From Tillandsia leiboldiana (Eukaryota > Streptophyta > Magnoliopsida > Poales > Bromeliaceae): a stretch of DNA of 64,000 nucleotides. The notes beneath the pieces were generated by a model. It did not search any database. It saw only the letters and a list, made by a program, of their open reading frames with translations, and had not been told where the DNA came from. Below, in pieces: positions 50,351 to 64,000 of the stretch; within the stretch, counting starts at the first letter, position 1; the number at the start of each line of letters is the position of its first letter. The stretch lies in the NCBI GenBank assembly GCA_029204045.2, contig CM055062.1, forward strand, positions 3,428,048 through 3,492,047. The letters run 5' to 3'. Made by a program: the position numbers and the translations under genes.

Positions 50351-51007
50351 AACTGTAAATTCATAATGCCCATACCGTGATCAAAATGCCGTTTCGGAAT
50401 ATCTACGGCCTTCACCTTCAACTGGTGGTAACCGGACTGCAAATCTATCTTAGAGAAGACGCAAGACCCTTGCAGCTGATCAAAGAGATCATCGATGCGC
50501 GGCAAAGGGTACTAGTTCTTGATGGTCACTTTAATTCTCTATAATCCACACATAGTCGAAGTGACCCATCTTCTTTACGAATAGCACCGGCGCACCCCAA
50601 GGTGATACACTCGGCCTAATAAAATCCTTATCCATTAAATCCTGGAGTTGCGCCTTAAGCTCTCGCAGCTCAGCCGGTGTCATCCGGTATGGAGCCTTAG
50701 AGATTGGCGCAGTTCCTGGAACTACGTTAATCACGAACTCAATCTCCCTATCTGGCGGCATGCTAGACAGCTCAGGTGGGAAAACATCCGGGAACTCGCG
50801 GGCAATAGGGATATCCCCGAGTTCCGGCGCCGCCGTAGGCCCCTCAACAACACTAGCCAAAAAGGCTACACATCCTCGACGGATCATCAGCCTCGCTCGG
50901 GAAGTCGAAATCATAGAGGCAAAGAAAGCGCTCTGACATTCCCGATATACCAACATTTTCTGGCTTTCAAAAAGTGACGGTCCTTGCGGCACAATCAATA
51001 GTCGCAA
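50351..51007 (-). pseudogene. Chromovirus protease end and RT N-terminal part, broken
   Basis: The frame 51007-50531 carries the protease-RT linker (FPDVFPPELSSMPPDREIEF) and RT fingers (SPWGAPVLFVKKMG). It then runs into a stop; RT resumes in other frames (YPLPRIDDLFDQLQG near 50500) before the next open ORF. At least two stops and one small deletion lie at 50377-50540. Confidence 0.85.
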
Positions 51008-51344
51008 AATACCGAGCCAACCAGTCCAACCCTAGGACCACATCGAAGTCCTTCAGTTGACTCAGGTCCAATAGGTCTACTGGCATAATCCAGGACTCGA
51101 TCTAAATCGGGTGGGGCTAACAGCACTCCTCCATGTGCAGAGTTCAGTCGGGAATCTACACCTTCTGTGCACAAGGTGAGAGTCCTATTCCTAACCCTAT
51201 GCAATGATGTACATTCTCTACAAATAAAAGAGATGCCCCTATAAAAACGAGGTACGAGTCCTTATGCCAGAAAGTAAATCATACCTGCCTCCACTCGATC
51301 AGCCATAGCAGAATCCCTTGCCTGCGCTAAGCCATCTTGACTGC
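51008..51344 (-). pseudogene. Chromovirus aspartic protease region, degenerate
   Basis: Fragments of the protease fold remain in shifted frames: a strand near 51260 in the expected place of the DSGA motif, now without it, and a DVVLGLDWLA-like stretch near 51035. No intact active-site motif is visible. Confidence 0.6.
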
Positions 51345-52206
51345 TCAACAACGGCTGTCTCTCTCCAGAAGGGCGGGGGATGAAACTTGATCTCCTTGAA
51401 GATCTGTCGGTGAAGCTCCCGGTCGTAGCTGGGAAGTGGCAGGGACAGATGCCGAAGTAGGTGCCACCGTTACCCCTGAAGGACACGTCACTCGCACGTG
51501 CCCGGGCTGTCCGCACTTGAAACAGCGGCCGAACCTCAAGTCACAAGCACCTGAAGTGTGCTGACCTTCGCAGAAAATGCACCTAACTATAGACTGAGGC
51601 TGCCTTACCTGCTGTTGCTGCTGCCTATGCCGCTGAGGCCTCTGTGACCTCTGCTGGGATGCGGTAGGGGCCAATGCTGAAAAAAGGTGCTACTAAAACC
51701 TGAAAGGGGCACGTAGGTCGGATGTGGCCTGGCTGCCCACATCGGAAGCATCGACCCTCCCTCAAGCCACAGGTATTTGATGAATGCTGCCCCCTACAGA
51801 AAATGCATCGGACCGACGCCCGAGACTGTCGAGACTGCTGCTGCGGAGGCCTCTGCGATCTACCAGGTCCTCGTCGATCAAGACGCCCACGGCCCGTAGA
51901 CTGGGGCCGCAGGGGTCGTGGTGGTCTCCCTGAACTGGCCTGTCCATCATTATCTGGGGCGGGGCGTTCCTTGTCTGGACGCTGCTCGAAAGTCCTGGCC
52001 CCTTCGTCAACCGCCAAGTCACCTCTCTGCGCCAGCAACTGCTCCAGGCGTTGGTCCTGTCGAAAGCTTCTTGCCACCAAATGGGTCACCAAGGCCCGTA
52101 GTTCTCCCAGCTCAGCAGATACCGCCTGCTCGGGCTTCTCAGAAGGGGTAGAAATATCCCCGACGGAAAAATGACGACGGGGTGACATACTGTCACCAAA
52201 AGCCAC
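51345..52206 (-). pseudogene. Chromovirus gag with doubled zinc-knuckle pair and no capsid core
   Basis: The frame from 52206 (MAFGDSMSPRRHF) has a helical, Gln/Leu-rich start to about residue 62. It then passes directly into a Pro/Arg/Gln-rich linker and zinc knuckles, without the roughly 200-residue gag core usual in this family. Knuckles: C134/C137/H141/C146 (short form CX2CX3HX4C) and C153/C156/H161/C166 (CX2CX4HX4C) at 51807-51709. The same pair is repeated at 51581-51483 in another frame, 226 bp downstream. One base too many near 51680 explains the frame change. Confidence 0.8.
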
Positions 52207-52460
52207 AAATCAGCAAAATAAAATTCCACACGACCCAATCTAGCGAAAGTCAAAGACATTCCCCTATTTCTGTGACTTTATGTTGTCTGCAGCCAACATA
52301 ACGGTTCACCAGAAATTAGGCATATCGATCCCTCTTCTCTCACTGGAAGAGTCAAACAATAAATCAACGACTTTCGCAAATATCACGTCTCTCGTACCCT
52401 ATTATCCTAGGGTCTACCAAAAGCCTAGGGTTTCCTAAGTCCCAACTGACCAATCCCTAA

Positions 52461-52472
52461 GCTCTGATACCA
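52461..52472 (-). promoter_or_regulatory. Primer binding site, element E
   Basis: The minus strand reads TGGTATCAGAGC (initiator methionine tRNA complement), 8 bases inside the 5' LTR. The leader 52207-52460 between it and gag shows no other feature. Confidence 0.9.
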
Positions 52473-52480
52473 ACTTAATC

Positions 52481-55400
52481 TGTCACGCCCCGGAACCCGG
52501 GCTCGCCAACAGATCCGCCGTGCACATGGGATTTCCCGAGTACACGAAGCGCTGGTAACAATAAAAGAGCATAATACAGAGCTGAAGTGGAAGAACCACA
52601 TAGTATCTCAGACTGGAACTACTAATAAAGCTGTAATAAGTACAATAATCTCCCAGCTCACCAAAATAGTACATCCAGCTGGCGAAAGCCAGACCTAGAA
52701 TAAAAGAAGAATACCACAGTCTGAGTAAAGGGTGCAGCATCTATCTAACATCTCTCAGTCTCCCAGGAGATCTATCTATTCAGCGATCCCCTTACCTCGA
52801 TCAGCTGCCGATGGCCTAGCAGCTCCCGCAGACGACTCTGCAAAAATAAAGGAGAAGAAAGAAACAGAAAAGAATAATGGGGGTGAGAACTACCAGATAA
52901 ACTAGTAGCCTCCCCTAGTGGGCAAAAACCTCAACTCTGACGCACCCACTAGGACTACTAGAGGCCAGAAAGGAATAAGTGGTAAAGCTGTAAACAGAAC
53001 TGCTGAATAAAGGGAAACCACCACTAGTATGCCTCTAAATGTCATGTAGCATGAAATGACTGTATGCAACAATACCAAACATGCCTGCCTGAAATAACTC
53101 AGTCTTGTGTCACTGGTACTGCCTGCTGTGCCTTGCCAAATCGGGTATGCTGGCCAATGCATAACACCGATGGGGATAGTGTTTGCCAAATCGGGTATGC
53201 TGGCCAACGCATGACACCGATAGGGAATAGTGTTTGCCAAATTGGGTATGCTGGTCAACGCATAACACCGATAGGGGATAGGAGTCTCAAGGACTCAAAG
53301 TCTGTCTGTAACACACTCCGGAGTGGCACTCGAGGGGAGCGACCCACACGAGTAAATATCTCAGTAATAAGTATCAGAAGTGCCATAAAACAGCAGGACT
53401 GGATCATGACTATGATCAAAGTGGGAAAAAACTATCCACTAAAGAAAACCCCGATCTGATGCCATAGTACTTAACAAGTGGGAAAACCACCCACTAGGAT
53501 AACCCGATCCTCAGCTGATGCAAAATAGACCAGACTCATCCCTAATCTGATGCAATGATAAATATCTGGTCGACCGCCTACTGTCCGCGGTCACCGCAAC
53601 ACCCCACAAGTTTATAATCTAACATAACCTTGGCTATACTATCCCAAACCCCTGCTCATACTCGAGCGACAAGCAACTGAAAGCAAAAGAGAGCAATAAA
53701 ACATGTCAAGTCTTAATATGATAGTGTAGCAATAAATAGTGGCCCTACCTGATGTCCGGGCATGCATGCAACTGTCTTTATTTTAAAAGTTGTAAAATAG
53801 TGTCAAAGATTTGAAAAGATTGATTTACTGAATAAAAGTCATTTGCATGCGAGATTATAGCCTTTGTCTCAATCACAGTGTCCCAATATAAGTCATCATA
53901 TCATCTGTGGGTTATATTAAATTTTAGGAGAGTTCGTCCCAGCGGTTCTCATCAATTGTCCTGTTAGTAGTCCTGTTAGTAGTCCTGTTAGTAGTCCTGT
54001 TAGTAGTCCCAATAGTTCTCATCAATTTAGTTTGTCCCAATTGTTCTCATCAATTGTCATATTAGTTTGTCCCAATTGTTCTTATCAATTGTCATATTAG
54101 TTTGTCCCAATTGTTCTCATCAATTAAATTTTAAGGGAGTTCCAGTAATCCCAGTGAGCTTGTCAAAAATGAGGTAAGCAACAACCGCCCACCTCGAACA
54201 GCTCAAATCACACCCAGATAGTCTCCTGGCTGTCCACAGTCCCCTAGAACTGCTGTCTGCCGAGAACGGTGCCCTACAGCAACACACATTGCACAGGGTG
54301 TAACTATATTATTCATAAAAATACAGCTTTTGCTGTTTTTCAAATAGCACGAAAAGAGAGGAGTTTTTCACCTCTGTATAGTGCTCAGAAAAATCCGGAA
54401 AAATTACGGTTGCGTTCCTCGCGAAGAGTAGATCAAAATCGACTCTTTAAACGCCTCGATCTGATGCTCCTACGCCAAGATAAAAATCGGAGAAGTTGAC
54501 ACTGTCCAGAAATTTCCACAGCAAAAAGGGGGGTCAAAGAGGCCTCGGGAAACGTGCCAAAAGTACGAAATGGAGCAAAGTGATCAACACGGAAATCGAA
54601 GCCTTACCTCTTAGGAACGCGCTGTCGCAAAAATCGTCCAAAAATTCCTCCTGGTTAGCCCACAGGGAATTTTCGACGGAACTGCGACGGGAAATGGGCC
54701 GAAAAAGAAAACCGTCGCAGTGTGCCGCGTCGCAGATAACTCACTAACTGTAACTCCAAAAATTCTGAGATTTGGAGGAGAGAGAGAAGAGAGAGAGAGG
54801 AAGAAATTTCGTAGAGGGCACATGCCCTGATTCTTACTCTAAGGCCCGCAAATCGAGGTGGGAATGAGAGGGGGTGGGGATTGCTATTTATAATGGGCTG
54901 GGGCTCCACACAGGATCGGATCCGAACAGGGAACACCGAAACGGGCCAACCAAAACGCACCACGCGTCCACAAAACAGGAAACAGCCTGTGCAAGGGCCA
55001 CTCGGAAGCCGCCACGTGTCCACGTGGTGCACAGGCCCGGTCCCCGCGCCGGGTCTTCCGGAAGATGTTGGCCAATCGGAGCGCCGCCACGTGACCCTTC
55101 TAGAAGCCGGCCGGCCAATAGGGAAGCGCCACGTGTCAAGGTAAGTCTTCGGTGCACCCGGTGCACGCCATGCCGTGGACCGCGCACCAGCGCCCCCCGC
55201 CCGCGCCGTGCGCCGCTGCGCTCTGCCGCGCTCCGCCGCTGCGCCGCCGCTGTGCCGCCGCCTGCCGCCGCCCGCCGGTCGCCGCCGGCTGCCGGAACAG
55301 TAATTCCGGCAGCCGGAGTTACTGTTCCGGTGAACAGTGTTTTGGCGCCGAAAAATAAAGTGAATATACCGTTTTGATCGTTTTCGCGCGCTGAGTCCAA

Positions 55401-55595
55401 ATCCGCTGTCCATTTCGCCAAATTCTCATCCGAAATTTTGCCGAAAGCTCCCGGAAAATCCCATTTGCTCCGATTTTCGCGCAGAGTCTATATTAAATGT
55501 CCAATTTTGATTCTACAAGCTTTGTTTCACCGAATAAGCTCCCTACAATCACTGTTTAATGTTGCACAGTTCCTGCGGGAGTCTGGATCATCACA
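52481..55595 (-). repeat. Element E 5' LTR (3115 bp)
   Basis: Collinear with 44759-47868. The U3 contains the same four CACGTG boxes (about 55010-55140) and a TATA box near 54886-54895. Four copies of cctgttagtagt are present against three in the other LTR. The base after the LTR begins gtccg. Confidence 0.93.
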
Positions 55596-59094
<3,499 letters not shown>

Positions 59095-59195
59095 CGCAAG
59101 ATAATAAAAGTGTAAAAGTGAGTCACATTGTTTCGCAGCACGCATCCCACTCTCTCACAAAACATTTGATTTTCTCAACGATATTCTTGGCTCTT

Positions 59196-59632
59196 GGGCT
59201 TCGTTTGCTAACAGGATAAAAAAGAATTAGCTATACCAGAGATAAATATAAAATATGAAACTAATAAAAAAATATTTGGTATAATAATGAAGAATAAAAG
59301 GAATAAAAAATAGTAATGATATAAAATAACGAAATTATCCTTAACCATAATATTTTTTTAAAATAAATAAAAATTTTATTTTGTATAATTTTAAATATTT
59401 AATTTAAGATATTTATTAAAAAAATTTATTAAAATTTATATTTTACTGTGCATTAAAAAATATATATTAAAAAAATTAAAAATTAAAATTTTATAAATTT
59501 TAAAATTTTTAAAAATTTTAAAATTTATAAATTTAAATATCTTAAAATTTAATTTGTTTTAATTTTTTTTTAAAAAAACAAAAAATACTTGTTGGGAACA
59601 AAGTTGGAAATATCCAACTTTGTCCCAATCCG

Positions 59633-59677
<45 letters not shown>

Positions 59678-59703
59678 TCAAAAAGTGTTCCAAACGAGCC
59701 TGG
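59196..59703. mobile_element. Possible MITE with AT-rich body and poly-C tract
   Basis: The left end gggcttcgtttgctaaca and right end gtgttccaaacgagcc are imperfect inverted repeats of the gggcttcgtttgg type common in plant MITEs. The body is extremely AT-rich at 59340-59580. A hairpin (gggaacaaagttgg, loop, ccaactttgtccc) lies at 59594-59627, directly before the poly-C. Confidence 0.35.
59633..59675 (+). repeat. Poly-C run (43 C)
   Basis: 43 consecutive C. The counterpart at 61090-61115 in the next repeat unit is shorter and interrupted by T and A. Confidence 0.9.
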
Positions 59704-62405
59704 GAGAATTTGAGTTGAGGTCCCTAAAAATCACTTTATTTTTTTTTCGGACTAAAACGTTTACATGCAAGTATATAGAATGACCAATACTTTTATAATT
59801 GAATTAAGGGTTCCTTTCTCTATCACTCTTTTTCATAATATTCTAACTGTTTTTTCGTAATTTTTGAAATCTCAATCCCGGAAAGGACATCGATAATGTA
59901 TACTTGTTATACCAGTACTTCAGCAATAAATGATCCACTGTCTCGAGGTCGATTTCATAAAGAACAAATGTAGTACCCGAAAAATTCAAATTTGAATTTG
60001 AGAAAATTCAAATATGAATTGGAGTCTGAAATACAAAAAGAAATCTGAGTTGTATGTATATCGGAGTACAAATTGCACTGTTTTTGAAAAACTGTTATTC
60101 AATCTACAAATCCGGGTCTGATTTCGAAAAACTAAAATTGCCAGTGGATTCGTCGCGTCGAATTGATTAAAAATGATGTAAACTAATTTTCGATCTGACG
60201 GTCAGATCGTCTCGAAAACAGTGAAGAATAAAATAGGGCCCACGACTTAAGTCGTGAATAGTAATCCCTGATTTAATTCTCTCGCCGGCCAATGTCGGTC
60301 GATAGACTGTCTAGAGTCCGAACCCGACGGTCCGAATAGTTGATCTAAATGGTTTCGTCGTTCTGAGCGTAGTGACGTTTACGGAATTTGTGTTTGATGA
60401 CCCTCGGTCCTCGAAATACGTATCACAAAGTATAAATCCACAGTAAAAGATGGATTTTGAATTTGTAGAGAATCGAACTTGACGAACCAAGATCACCAGT
60501 TGATAGGTTTCGTCGAGCCGGACGTCGTGGTGGTGTCCATTTTTTTATTTGACATCCCTACTGCCTCGAAAAGCATGAAACACAGTAAAAAGAGGAGTAT
60601 TTTTGGGAAAAGCTTAATATTTTATGCACCAGGTATAGGAAAACTTAGTGGTGAGGGACTAAATTGTGAAATAAAGATCCTGTAAAGGACCTAGCTCAAA
60701 ATATAGCTAGTTGAGGGGGCAAATAGCACTTTGTTGCATATAACTCACTACTAGTATCACTTGGTTTCCCCCATTTCACTTGGGGAGTGGGGGGGAAGTT
60801 GTAACAGTTACGACTTTTTATGTTGGCATATTTTGTGATTTGAGTCGGAGTCTTGAAGTAATCAAATTGTTAAATCAGCATTCGAAGACTCAGAGAAGAT
60901 TCAACATGAGCTCAAGTTGACACTCAGGTATGATTAAATTAATCATGGTGATTTAAGTATATTTACATGTAGTACCCGAGAAATTTAAATTTGAATTTGA
61001 AGAATTCAAATGGGAGTGTGAATGAGAAAATGCAAAGTTAAACCTAAACGGTTATATACCGGTGTTCAAATTACACAGTTTTTGGAGCAGCCCCCCCCCT
61101 CCCCCCTCCCCCCATCCCACCCTTTCAAAAGGTGTTCCAAACGGAGCCTTGGAGAATTTGAGTTGAGGTCCCTAAAAATCACTTTGTTTTTTTTCTGACT
61201 ACACGCAAGTATATAGAATGATTAATACTTTTATAATTGAATTAAGGGTTTCTTTCTCTATCACTCTTTTTCATAATATTCTAACTTTTTTTTCGCAATT
61301 TTTGAAACCTCAATCCCGGAAAGGACATCGATAATATATACTTGTTATACCAGTACTTCAGCAATAAATGATCTACTGTCTCGAGGTCGATTTCGTAAAG
61401 AACAAATGTAGTACATGAGAAATTCAAATTTGAATTTGAGAAAATTCAAATATGAATTGGAGTCTGAAATACAAAAAGAAACCTGAGTTGTATGTATATC
61501 GGAGTACAAATTGCACTATTTTTGAAAAACTATTCTTCAATTTACAGATCCGGGTCTGATTTCGAAAAACTAAAATTGCCAGCGGATTCGTCGCGTCGAA
61601 TTGATTAAAAATGATGTAAACTAATTTTCGATTTGACGGTCAGATCGTCTCGAAAACAGTGAAGAATAAAATAGGGCTCACGACTTAAGTCGTGAATAGT
61701 AATCCCTGATTTAATTCCCTCGTCGGCCAACGTCGGTCGATAGACTGTCTGGAGTCCGAACCCGACGGTCCGAATAGTTGATCTAAATGGTTTCGTCGTT
61801 CTGAGCATAGTGACGTTTACGGAATTTGTGTTTGACGACCCTCAGTCCTCGAAATGCGTATCACAAAGTAGAAATCCACAGTAAAAGATGGATTTTGAAT
61901 TTGTAGAGAATCGAACTTGACGAACCAAGATCACCAGTTGATAGGTTTCGTCGAGCCGGACGTCGTGGTGGTGTCCGTATTTTTATTTGACATCCCTACT
62001 GCCTCGAAAAGCATGAAACACAGTAAAAAGAGGAGTATTTTCAGAAAAAGCTTAATATTTTATGCACTAGGTATAGGAAAACTTGGTGGTAAGGGACTAA
62101 ATTGTGAAATAAAGATCCTGTAAAGGACCTAGCTCAAAATATAGCTAGTTGAGGGGGCAAATAGCACTTTGTTGCATATAACTCACTACTAGTATCACTT
62201 GGTTTCCCCCATTTCACTTGGGGAGTGGGGGGGAAGTTGTAACTGTTACGGCTTTTTATGTTGGCATATTTCGTGATTTGAGTCGGAGTCTTGAAGTGAT
62301 CAAATTGTCAAATCAGCATTCGAAGACTCAGAGAAGATTCAACATGAGCTCAAGTTGACACTCAGGTATGATTAAATTAATCATGGTGATTTAAGTATAT
62401 TTACA
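59633..62405 (+). repeat. 1.44-kb tandem duplication containing Y-family LTR starts
   Basis: Unit 1 (59633-61089) and unit 2 (61090-62405) are collinear: poly-C, MITE right end, about 270 bp of flank, then a Y-family LTR start (TGTAGTACCC at 59969, TGTAGTACAT at 61407). Each LTR segment runs 999 bp to gtatatttaca (60967 and 62405). Most differences are single substitutions. Unit 1 additionally ends with a diverged second LTR start (60968-61089, TGTAGTACCCGAG). Orientation is opposite to the Y LTRs in 1-35288. There is no coding sequence; the 68-codon ORFs at 60479 and 61917 are just the duplicated repeat. Confidence 0.8.
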
Positions 62406-62551
62406 ATCTTTGGAATCATGATTTTATTTAAACCCGGTTTAGTAGAGGTTTTGGAAACTTGAATTTTAACTCATAACTTATTTTAAGTTTGGATTCCGGT
62501 ACATGGTTTGTTTTGTTAAACTTATCTTTGAAAAATTCTGTATTTTACATT

Positions 62552-62772
62552 GAGTACCAGAACCCCATTTTGAGTTCCTCAAAACACGATACAAGATTTT
62601 CTGAAATTTACATTGAGTACCGGAACCCAATTTTGAGTACCGGAACGCAATAAGAAAATCTGTCTGTTGCGTCATTGAGTACCGGAACCTAATATTCAGT
62701 ACCGGTACGCAATGTTCTTATATGGTAAGAATGCTAAACCGACTTTGATTGATTTCTAAAGGTTATAAATAG
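62552..62772 (+). promoter_or_regulatory. LTR D promoter: GTACCGG(A/T)AC array and TATA box
   Basis: GTACCAGAAC, GTACCGGAAC (three times) and the perfect palindrome GTACCGGTAC (62699-62708) occur in a TTGAGTACC context and precede the TATA box by 55 bp. This is the same place that the GATCCGGATC array occupies in copies A-C. Confidence 0.6.
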
Positions 62773-63033
62773 ATACTAAGGGTTTCTCAAGAGGTACTGA
62801 CCAATTCAAAAATACTCGAGAGCAACCCTAGAGGCTAGGTTTTTATCGTTCATCTTTTAGTCTCTTTTAGGTCAATTCGATGGTTCTTTGAAGAGATGTT
62901 TTTTGTCGAATTGATCTAATCTTTGCTTAGAGACTTCTTCCATGGTTCTCTAATGATATTCTAAGCAAAGGATCACCATCGAAGCCTATACTTTCGTAAC
63001 GGCTAAGTTTGCTTCAAGGAGTTGACGTGGCAT

Positions 63034-63111
63034 CGTGGATTCGATGTGTTGAAGGCGTTTCGTGGATTCGAAACGTGTTGCTCGTGGATTCGAGTGGCGT
63101 TCGTGGATTCG
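63034..63111 (+). repeat. CGTGGATTCG array in LTR D
   Basis: Four perfect copies start at 63034, 63061, 63083 and 63102, downstream of the TATA box as in copies A-C. Confidence 0.85.
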
Positions 63112-63420
63112 GACGTGTGCGTTGGACCTGCAGTCGGTGAGCGCAAGATCCGAAGAAGTTGAAGGTGGGGTTGGAGTTCGTGGAGTCGGTAATCACCTTA
63201 TTATCTTTCAAATTCTTAGTGGATTGTTATTGCGTGTTGGTCCCGTGGTTTTTACTCCTGTGATGGAGTTTTCCACGTAAATCTCGGTGTGTAGTTTTTA
63301 TTTTTCGCATTTATTTTTAAATTACACTGAGATTGGTATTTTGGATATTGCACCTATTCACCCCCCCCTCTAGGTGTTTGATAGAACCTATTTAGATCCT
63401 TGGGGATCCATAAACCTACA

Positions 63421-64000
63421 GTAACTACCATTCCCCCACTTATTCCACCTTCTCTGCCATGAGCCCATGACCCAGAACCATCTCCTCCATTGGTGTGGCT
63501 CGGAGTAAGGTGAGGAAGGCCTCCAATTGCATGCAACCGAAGTAAACTTGGAGAAGAGCCAGCAATCCAAATTCCCTTGCACTCAGACAGCATTGGTGAG
63601 ATCTTTACTCTCCTCTGCTCCTTCCCTGAGCTTTGCGTTGGTTGCCGCCGCCGAGGATTGCCGGAAAAATAAGAAATCTCAAGAAGTTTCATAACTCGGG
63701 TGTTGTGAAGGGAGGCTGCACCGAAGCTCTTGGGGATTGCTTCCAGAGCATCCAGAGGACCTTTGCTACCTTCAGAAGCCGAGCCCAGGTGATCGCGTTC
63801 ACTACTGTGGCCACGCGACGCTGGGAGGGATGAACCGGCTTCTACCCATCTTCTCCAACTCCGGTGAAGGTGAGACTTCTTCTCCTTTCGGTTTCTAGGC
63901 CCAAGACCCATGGCAGAGGCTTGATGAAGTCTTATGGACTTCCCCTACCTAACCCCAAAGCCGGGGAACCGGCGGTTTGCCGGTGGTGAAGTTGCACCGT
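63421..64000 (+). repeat. Y-family LTR fragment, plus orientation
   Basis: The stretch 63830-63900 (gaaccggcttct, ctccaactccggtgaagg, ggtttctaggccc) matches the reverse complement of 575-650. This puts it in the GC-rich middle of a Y LTR, orientation opposite to copy Y3. It may be the continuation of the LTR begun at 61407, interrupted by LTR D. The ORFs here (63354-63911) are not supported as genes. Confidence 0.45.

Larger units (their letters stand above)
44759..55595 (-). mobile_element. Ty3/gypsy chromovirus (Tekay/Del-like), element E, disabled
   Basis: A complete minus-strand element: 5' LTR 52481-55595, primer site 52461-52472, gag from 52206, pol to 47922 with chromodomain, polypurine tract 47869-47880 and 3' LTR 44759-47868. 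The domain order is protease, RT, RNase H, integrase, chromodomain, which defines gypsy chromoviruses. The two LTRs are nearly identical, differing mainly by short indels, so insertion is recent. The coding region carries several stops and frameshifts and lacks the gag capsid core. The right flank is the interior of a T-family LTR. The left flank, and so the target duplication (expected gtccg), is lost in the gap. Confidence 0.9.
62406..63420 (+). mobile_element. Diverged Sirevirus-like LTR (D)
   Basis: The 3' half aligns in order with the Sirevirus LTR: GTGGATTCG array, cttagtggatt, gtcccgtggtttttactcc, gatggagttttccacgtaaa, attcacccccc and ctctaggtgtttg, cctatttagatcc. The U3 has a GTACCGG array (62552-62708) and a TATA box TTATAAATAG (62763-62772). 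No primer site follows, and sequence after about 63420 is Y-family, so it is a solo or truncated LTR. Both ends are uncertain by some tens of bases. Confidence 0.7.

Noticed and set aside
48753..52206. Element E as an autonomous, active retrotransposon
   Set aside because: It lacks the gag capsid core and an intact protease motif and has several stops.

Overview
This window is plant nuclear DNA made almost entirely of nested LTR retrotransposons. A monocot or another large-genome angiosperm is likely, but the sequence does not settle the species. The evidence is methionine-tRNA primer sites, Ty1/copia elements of the Sirevirus type, a Ty3/gypsy chromovirus with a C-terminal chromodomain, multi-kilobase gypsy LTRs, small TIR elements and AT microsatellites. 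I recognise no host protein gene, tRNA, rRNA or CRISPR array. Two runs of exactly 100 N (17470-17569 and 44659-44758) show that three contigs were joined.

Layout. 1-4587 holds stacked fragments of two minus-strand gypsy LTR families, here called Y (LTR about 3.7 kb) and T (about 3.2 kb). 4588-16220 is a full-length minus-strand Sirevirus (copy A) with a 5-bp target duplication; it has gag, pol, a third ORF and both LTRs. 16221-17469 is Y LTR again, then the first gap. 17570-26148 (copy B) repeats 7614-16220, and 26149-27408 repeats 16221-17469. I read this as the ends of two overlapping contigs left unmerged, so the locus has one Sirevirus and the window carries about 9.8 kb of false duplication. 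26149-35288 continues the Y LTRs, with a T-family solo LTR (29427-32673) nested inside. 35289-37077 is AT-rich sequence with no recognised gene. 37078-38186 is a short non-autonomous LTR element. 38256-44658 is a second, plus-strand Sirevirus (copy C), cut by the second gap. 44759-55595 is a complete but disabled chromovirus (element E) inserted in a T-family LTR that ends at 58520. 58521-59703 has AT microsatellites and two MITE-like elements. 59633-62405 is a 1.44-kb tandem duplication containing Y-family LTR starts. 62406-63420 is a diverged Sirevirus-like LTR, and 63421-64000 is Y-family LTR again.

How the parts work. In the Sireviruses, gag, protease, integrase, reverse transcriptase and RNase H form one collinear reading frame. 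The third ORF lies about 1.6 kb beyond pol and encodes a basic, globular and coiled-coil protein. The most interesting observation is that this third ORF is preceded by the same GATCCGGATC palindrome cluster found in the LTR promoter, and then by a plausible 384-nt leader intron. It therefore looks like a transcription unit inside the element. The diverged LTR at 62.4-63.4 kb keeps the same plan with another CCGG-centred palindrome (GTACCGGTAC). The gypsy T and E LTRs instead carry clusters of CACGTG G-boxes upstream of their TATA boxes.

Limits: all family calls come from reading motifs and comparing copies within the window. No database search, alignment score or expression data was available.
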